From contig LSAX01000005.1 of assembly GCA_001557505.1 (NCBI GenBank), positions 3,534,001 through 3,598,000 on the forward strand: a stretch of DNA of 64,000 bases, in the 5' to 3' direction. A model generated the notes under the pieces. The model was not told the DNA's origin and ran no database searches. It saw nothing but the letters and a program-made list of their open reading frames with translations. This document shows, in pieces, positions 58,203-64,000 of the stretch (within the stretch, counting starts at the first letter, position 1; each line of letters begins with the position of its first letter). The position numbers and the translations under genes are program-made. This DNA is from Reticulascus tulasneorum. Its lineage: Eukaryota; Ascomycota; Sordariomycetes; Glomerellales; Reticulascaceae.

Positions 58203-59765
58203 GTTGAACGCAGGGAATCGATGGGTAATGTCTAGGCTAAGAACTAGTTGAAGGTCCGCTCCTGTTTGGCTCTGACCTCTGCGACAACTTCCAATCTTCT
58301 GGGCCCAAGTCTGAATTTATAGTTTGGCAAGTCACCTGTTCTGATACTAGATATTCGTTCTTAGTCTAAGTCGCTTTTCTCATCAAGGGGAGGGAGCCTC
58401 ATTGGGCTTTCCATCCAGAGACCTTGCTCCGAGGTCCCCATGCCGGTGCCTAAACCTGCATCAAAAGATGAGCATGCATTGCTAATCGTAAACTAGTTTT
58501 GTCCGCCACAACGATGTGAAATCGTCGCCGGCTCTTGTGTAATGCAACGTCGGGTTGCACTAAAGGGCCGAAAAATGAATCCTTATTTCACTTTGCACTG
58601 GATCACGGTTCAAGCGGAGTGAACTAGCAAAAAATTGCCAGTCATCCATGTACTTCCATTGGTGCGAGCCAAAGTCCGCAAGATACGAAGGCTGCAGAGC
58701 AGGCATACCTAAATTTATACCCCTTCAGCTTCATGACCCTTGCTGTAGGTTAACCGCAACCCCACAAAAACTTGGAGGATGCACTACCTCGCCACCTCGC
58801 TAGTCGCGTCAGACTCGGACTCTCCTTGCGCACTCCTGATTCCATGCATTGCTGAGGATTGGTGATCCTAGCATGTAAAGAATGTGACCTTAGCAGGCTT
58901 ACAGGTCATGTACGTCAAGTCCGAGCATTCGCGAATCCACCATTGCGACTATGCTTTCGTGTTGTCAGACCACCCTAAAATTACCTTGCTTGCAGCTTAT
59001 CAACGCAAAACTGTCAGACAGTAACTAAACTTCCATATTCAGACTAACATCCAATAGACCCGTGTCGTCATCTTCGTGCCACCGTCTACCTCCAATCCGT
59101 GTCTCTCCTCAAGCGGGCCAGTGTCGCATCGTCTGCAAGTTTCGTACTGCAACGGCTGGTGACCGTTCGACTGGACGATGAGGTCGCTCAGCACATCTGG
59201 ATACGTACGGGGAATGGAAGAAAGCTTATGTTGACGATTGCTTTTATTGACTGTGAATACGGCGGATGGATCTGCTTTGACAAAGCCCGCAGTGCGGCAG
59301 AGAAATTTTGCGATATGATTACTTCGACTGAGTCGAGGCACTCAACACTTGCACCCATTTGCCCCTGGACCACCAGTTAGTAGGCGACAACTGATGCGTC
59401 CAACCAGTCTTTCAGCGCACGTGCCCGCCGAACCAGTTCAAGTTCCACTGCAGGTTAGTGTTAAAATGTTCAACTTAATGCCTAACTCCACCGACCAGCC
59501 TTCCACGCCTATTGTCGCACTTTGGAAGTGTGAATTCGCACTGGGCTCGTAGGCTCTCGTCTGATGTATCCAAGTGATCCGGCTCAGGAAGCGGGAGGGC
59601 TGTGTCTGGAACAACTACCTATTGAAATCTTATTCCAAAGCCAACTTGTACTTCTGTGTCAGTCCCCCACTCGATTTGTGCCTCGTTCGAAAGGCCCAGC
59701 CTTTGGGCACGACTCGCTTGGTACGCTTGGTACGTTCGTTCGTCAGCATTGCCTGGCTTCTCGTG
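58203..59765. other. Intergenic, no gene recognised
   Basis: A 1.5-kb region including the protease promoter. Frames at 59039-59341 (minus) and 59099-59380 (plus) overlap each other and lack motifs. Confidence 0.45.
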
Positions 59766-61302
59766 ATGGACCATTCGCGTGATCAGATCCGGGTTCTCAA
59801 CATCCTCGATCTCCCTATGGAGATCCTTCGCGACATTTTCGACTACCTGCAGCATTTGGAGGTCGCCAGATATGGCAGAACCCTTTGGAATCACACCAGC
59901 AGGGATGCCACCGCTTGACCATCCAGAACGCACGCCTCGTGTGCCATCGCTTCTGCCAACTCGCGCTGCCCCTCCTGGTGCCACTCCTTCAAGTCCGCCT
60001 CGAACAAGGGTCCATCGATCGTATCGATGGGCTCTCAAGGAATCCTTTCATTGCCGCCGGCATTCGCGCCGTCGAGGTCGTACTTCACTACCGCCCGAAG
60101 GAGCTCGCCATGGATTTGGGACGGTTCTGTGACAATCGCCTGTAAAACCTAGAACACACATTTAATCTATGCAGCTACTTTGCGCAGTCATGGGAACTAG
60201 GCGGCCAGAGCCTAGACTACGACCCGGCCTGCCCGCAGCCGTACAAGGTGTATAAAAAAGCGAGGAGTAATTTTTTGTCTATCCGCTACGCTTGGAATGA
60301 TCCCACGAGGCAAGCAAATGAGAACGTCGAAGATGAGACGAGCTTCAAGTACCAGCGGATTCTCCTTGAATGTCACAATGCGTATCGGCAACGGCACGAG
60401 GAGCAGCTGCGACTCATTGTAGACAGATCCTTCGTCGATAGCAGCGCCTCCGCCATGTTACGCATGCCACACGCGGGCTCCCTGCGTTTCGTCGACAATG
60501 TGGGTTCCTTTCGTGATGCAGCTTCCAAAGATGCAAACCTCGTATTGAGAGATATGGAGGTGCTTTCTCAATTCTTGGTGGCCCCGCACCGGTGGAGGCG
60601 ATTGAGGAGATGGAAGGAGGACCAGAGCTACTCCCGGCTATTGCTCTCTCGGAACTGCCAATTGCCATTCGCAAGACAGGGCAAACGCTGCGAGAGGTGC
60701 AGCTCGATTGCTTTCCTATGGGGAGCAATTATTCTGCCATCTGTCCTGGCAGCAAAGATTGTCCGACTGCAGCTTGGGAATCCTTCTACGCTGCGTGCCA
60801 GAGCCTCGAGGTATTCGGATTTGGTTTTGGAAGCATGAGCAATCAAATGATCCGGCATGAACACCTCCTGGCCAACGAACAATGCCACCTCGACGCATAC
60901 TTCAAAGGTATGATATCCGGTGAATGCCTCCGTGAAGTTCATATTGACTTCTTGGCCTTCGGTATCAACGACGGCAGGGGAGACAAAGAAGAGGATGCCT
61001 GGTATCACATAGGCTCGGTCCTCGACTCTGCCAACGGGCGACAACTTAGGCGACTTGACTCCATGAGCAGCGTGGATTTGCTGAGCGGGAGCTGGGTAGG
61101 CATTCTAGACATAATGCACCAGAAGGCCGGGCCAAGATGCTTGGAAGGGAAATGCGAAGTTAATTTCAGCAACCTCAGCGGGGGAGAGCTTAAGAAGGAT
61201 AAAAAGAAGCGCCTGAAGTGTTTGGTTTCTCTCTTTGGAGGATTTAGATTAGGACGAGCCGTTACTCGTAAAGCAGGTGATGAGTTACGTCTCGGCTCTT
61301 GA
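59766..61302 (+). pseudogene. Broken F-box protein gene
   Basis: An F-box-like start (LDLPMEILRDIFDYLQHLE, from ATG 59766) is followed in another frame by TIQNARLVCHRFCQLALPLL...GIRAVEVVLHYRPKELAMDLGRF, typical of a large fungal F-box family. Lesions: a frame change at about 59870-59900, a TAA at 60143-60145 inside otherwise continuous coding sequence, and a one-base type frame change at about 60570-60600 before GPAPVEAIEEMEGGPELLPA. After that the last 236 codons stay open to 61302. The apparent introns that would bypass the first two lesions are only 33-38 bp, shorter than fungal introns usually are. The region between DSMSSV and LLSGSW also looks shortened. Intact relatives act as substrate receptors of SCF ubiquitin ligases. 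Confidence 0.65.
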
Positions 61303-61671
61303 AGGGTCGGAGAATCCGCTAAAGGGGATGCCACCAATTAAGGATACAATCTAACTCTGGTGTCAAAGGCACCCTTTTGACCAGATCAAATTCAAGGTGA
61401 TCATATGAATTGGCTAGCCGCAGATGATGTCGCCAGAGACACTCCCTGCTTCTTTGCAATATGGCAGTGAGCCGTGACTACCTGGTACCTCACTCACCTT
61501 CGGTTCCACAAGCTCACTGGGAATCCTTCGGTCTACTTTGTACCTTTATAGAGCGTAGTGCTAAGAGTTTCCCATCCAATCTCAAGAGAAGGCGACCTAG
61601 ATCCGGCTTGGGAGCTTCAAATCAAGCTCCATTTCACTCGTAACTGAAGCGAAGTCATGAACGTCTCTGAA
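61303..61671. other. Convergent spacer
   Basis: About 370 bp; no gene seen. Confidence 0.5.
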
Positions 61672-62604
61672 CTAGTCTTTCTCCAAGGGCGACACCACCC
61701 ATTCCACCTCTCCTCTTGGCTCAGAGCTCAGCTCTGCTACTTGCGGATGTGCATACCCGTCCCCAATCTCATGTGCTTCTGATCCCGTGCTCATCTCGAC
61801 CACACCTTTGCCGCCCAGTTCGGGAATCGGCCTCGGGTCTGCGCCTAGCTCTGCAACTTGAGACGCGTCTGTTCGTGCGGCGTCTTTGCCCCTGCGGTAG
61901 AAGAAGATAGCGCAGGCTCCGAGGAGTGACAGTACTACTGTTGTGACGCCGACACATATTCCAGCTTTTGCGCCAGCAGTTAGGTCAGATGATATTTCGG
62001 GGTCGGAGCTTGGTGTGGAAGTTGTCGATGTGGCGGGAGAGGGCGTCGAGGTTGTGCTCGTGATTGTGGTTGTTGTCTTCGTCGTCGATATAGGCAAGAG
62101 AAAGGAGGCCGACACTGAAGTCTGAGAAAGATTAGTATTTTTAATTGTCTCTCGGTCTTGAAAGCAGATTCTCGGATTTTCAGAGCCGCGATCGCCCACG
62201 AAAGGTCTCACCGTGGCTGCGTCAAACTGCCATTTCAACGAGATATCTATGGCATTAGATTCGTCCTCGATCACGAATGCGTAACTATCAGTCTTCAAAT
62301 CGCCGGGAGGCGTCCATGCGAACGAGCTGCCCGATATGTCCGCTGTCAGGTCTCAATGTCAGATGTCGCCCGCTCTCGGATCTAGTAAATTTCATGCCTT
62401 ACAAGCAATATCTGCCGCAACCCTAAAGTTCGTATCTGAGCCCTTCACAAGCGATAGCTTCACCTTGCCGATATTATCCTTCCAACCAAGTGTGAAAGGT
62501 CTCCCAGGTTGGATAGCGTAGTCTCGATTTGTAAACATGACAGCATAACATGGTTTTGTAGTCAACAAAGCTGTCAGGGCCCGTACCCAGACATGATATT
62601 TCAT
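61672..62604 (-). CDS. Kre9/Knh1-like single-pass surface protein
   Basis: Two exons, complement(61672..62342, 62403..62604), 290 residues; the join gives VAADIA-S-DISGSSFAWTPPGDLKTDSYAF. A short hydrophobic N-terminus (ending PCYA) looks like a signal peptide. A single immunoglobulin-like Kre9/Knh1-type domain follows: MFTNRDYAIQPGRPFTLGWKDN...VKLSLVKG...FAWTPPGD. Next come a Ser/Thr-rich stalk (TTTTITSTTSTPSPATSTTST), one membrane helix (GICVGVTTVVLSLLGACAIFF, about residues 190-210), and an RRGKD-initiated cytosolic tail of about 75 residues. Domain relatives are linked to cell-wall beta-glucan. Topology suggests a plasma-membrane wall-facing protein, possibly a sensor. Confidence 0.78.
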
Positions 62605-64000
62605 TATCTGCATTTCGTCGGGGTTTTCCGTCACACATATAAATTTAGACTGCGGAGCATCGGAGGAGTGAACTTGGACAGTCTTGCCTTTTTCTATTTC
62701 TTGACAGCAAGCAGCTCCCCCGCATCTCAGCGCTGAATACAATGACTCTACGATTTGGCAGATGGCTGAAACAGTCCGGTCTCAATACTGTGGAGGTCAA
62801 GTGCGGTTGTCTCGGCGTTGCTCTGCACCAAGGGATGTCTCAGTGACTCGAAGACAACTGGATACTTTTCAGCAGTCCGCTTGTGCTACACACGAATGGG
62901 TCGCTGCAAGTGGTGGCCAAATCTACACAAGCTAAACAATCGCGTGGACCGTGGTTGGTAAACTATCAGCATAACTAGCATGGGGAGGTAAGGGGCTGAT
63001 GTCAGAGCTTCCAGAAGTCACAGCATGGGCATCATTCATCTTCTGGACAGTTATGATTATGGTCGAAAGTATCATGGAAGTCCACCGTAAAAAGTGTGAT
63101 CCCGTTCTATGACTGGGGCAAAATCCGTTGGATAATACTGAACTCCGGTCCGCTCAGTTAATGCCGAAGAGTGGCTGATGCAGGTGCGATGTAGAGTCGC
63201 CTCCACAATAGACGGTTTTGTAGACTGAGCAGACCAAAAGTGTATTCGATTTTCTTCGGAGCCCGTCTATTTACGAAGGAGCAGAATCCTCAACTCGATC
63301 TGAACTGGGGCTGCTGGGCAAAGAATCGCATCACATACCTCACCGATGTAGCTCAGAGGACTAGTCGAGGAAACCCTGCCCGACCAACCACAAGGTTTCC
63401 TGGATGGTTTATATATTGCTCTGGGAAATGCCGTCCTCCTCTGTTCTTTGCCTTAATTATGGTTAGAGGACAGCCTCAAAGTTATACCAAGCTATAGAAC
63501 GGCCTCTGGCCCCATGAATCTTCACTATACTGCGTTGTTTCACACATCGAATCCTTGTTATTCTGCCGCAACTGGGGCTACATCGCGCACGGGGGCTATG
63601 AGTTTACTCTCTTCACCTTTCGAGATCGATGACCTTGCGTCAAATGATAGACTAGATTCTTAAGCTGCGTTCGTACCTTACTGCGAGGCAGAGTGATAGC
63701 TATCTGATCAAAGTTTGTATGCTGCCTCCACCCACTCATTTACTACACAGCGACGGTTAATGGTTTGCTAGCAAGTCATCCGTCCCGTGATAGCAATCGC
63801 GAGCAAGACGCTCTGCCAAATAATGACGAACGAGAACGCCACAAAAACGCCACCCCCTTTAATCATACGCGTTCTTTCTTTTTTACTTTTTCTGGCACAG
63901 AGATGTTCAAGAACCTTGACAGTGATGAAACTCTACGTAATCCTGTCTCTTAACCCTTGAGAGACGATCCAGAAATGTCGAGTCACAGCTTCAAAGCGTA
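62605..64000. other. Intergenic to window end, no gene recognised
   Basis: About 1.4 kb with only short frames (63240-63497, 63765-63953) lacking motifs. A gene may begin beyond the right edge. Confidence 0.45.

Noticed and set aside
1..64000. CRISPR arrays, bacterial operons, ribosome-binding sites
   Set aside because: No direct-repeat/spacer structure found and the genes are intron-bearing nuclear fungal genes.

Overview
The window is genomic DNA of a filamentous ascomycete (Pezizomycotina; the gene families suggest Sordariomycetes, but species is not resolvable from the sequence alone). The evidence is genes broken by 45-100 bp GT-AG introns, Zn2Cys6 regulators, WSC, Kre9-like and F-box families typical of these fungi, a highly reducing polyketide synthase, and two gene-free blocks of extreme AT content that look like the product of repeat-induced point mutation (RIP). 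All multi-exon models below were built by hand from splice signals and reading-frame continuity; none has transcript support.

Layout. 1-1310: RIP-like AT block. 1.5-9.2 kb: a membrane-anchored unknown protein, a CmcJ/NvfI-type oxygenase, a decayed gene, and a solo LTR with a perfect target-site duplication. 9.2-11.35 kb: second AT block. 12.6-22.2 kb: a compact accessory group made of a penicillin-acyltransferase-like C45 enzyme, a Zn2Cys6 regulator, a secreted cyanovirin-N protein, a CYP504-like P450 and an anion:cation-symporter-type MFS carrier. The regulator lies tail to tail with the acyltransferase, and the P450 and carrier share a divergent promoter. 24-29.6 kb: a WSC wall protein with 42-bp repeats, a tandem zinc-knuckle gene with minisatellite and decayed copies, and an unknown ORF. 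29.77 kb: an unusual tRNA-Leu-like gene. 30.2-39.7 kb: class I HMG-CoA reductase, nicotinamidase, a membrane-anchored Dabb protein and a TRI12-like MFS pump. 41.9-45.3 kb: GH31 glycosidase. 46.4-48.4 kb: AAA+ ATPase. 49.3-56.8 kb: complete highly reducing PKS (KS-AT-DH-MT-ER-KR-ACP). 57.3-62.6 kb: secreted trypsin-like protease, a broken F-box gene, and a Kre9-like single-pass surface protein.

The most unexpected signal is the N-terminus of the AAA+ ATPase at 46366. After the initiator Met its first eight residues are identical to the histone H3 tail (A-R-T-K-Q-T-A-R), at a start codon supported by a TATA box and a strong initiation context. It lies directly upstream of the PKS on the same strand. 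Second in interest is the 12.6-22.2 kb group. It has no PKS, NRPS or terpene backbone enzyme, but pairs an Ntn-type acyl-amide enzyme with a P450 resembling phenylacetate hydroxylases, which suggests release and breakdown of an aryl-acetyl group rather than classical biosynthesis.
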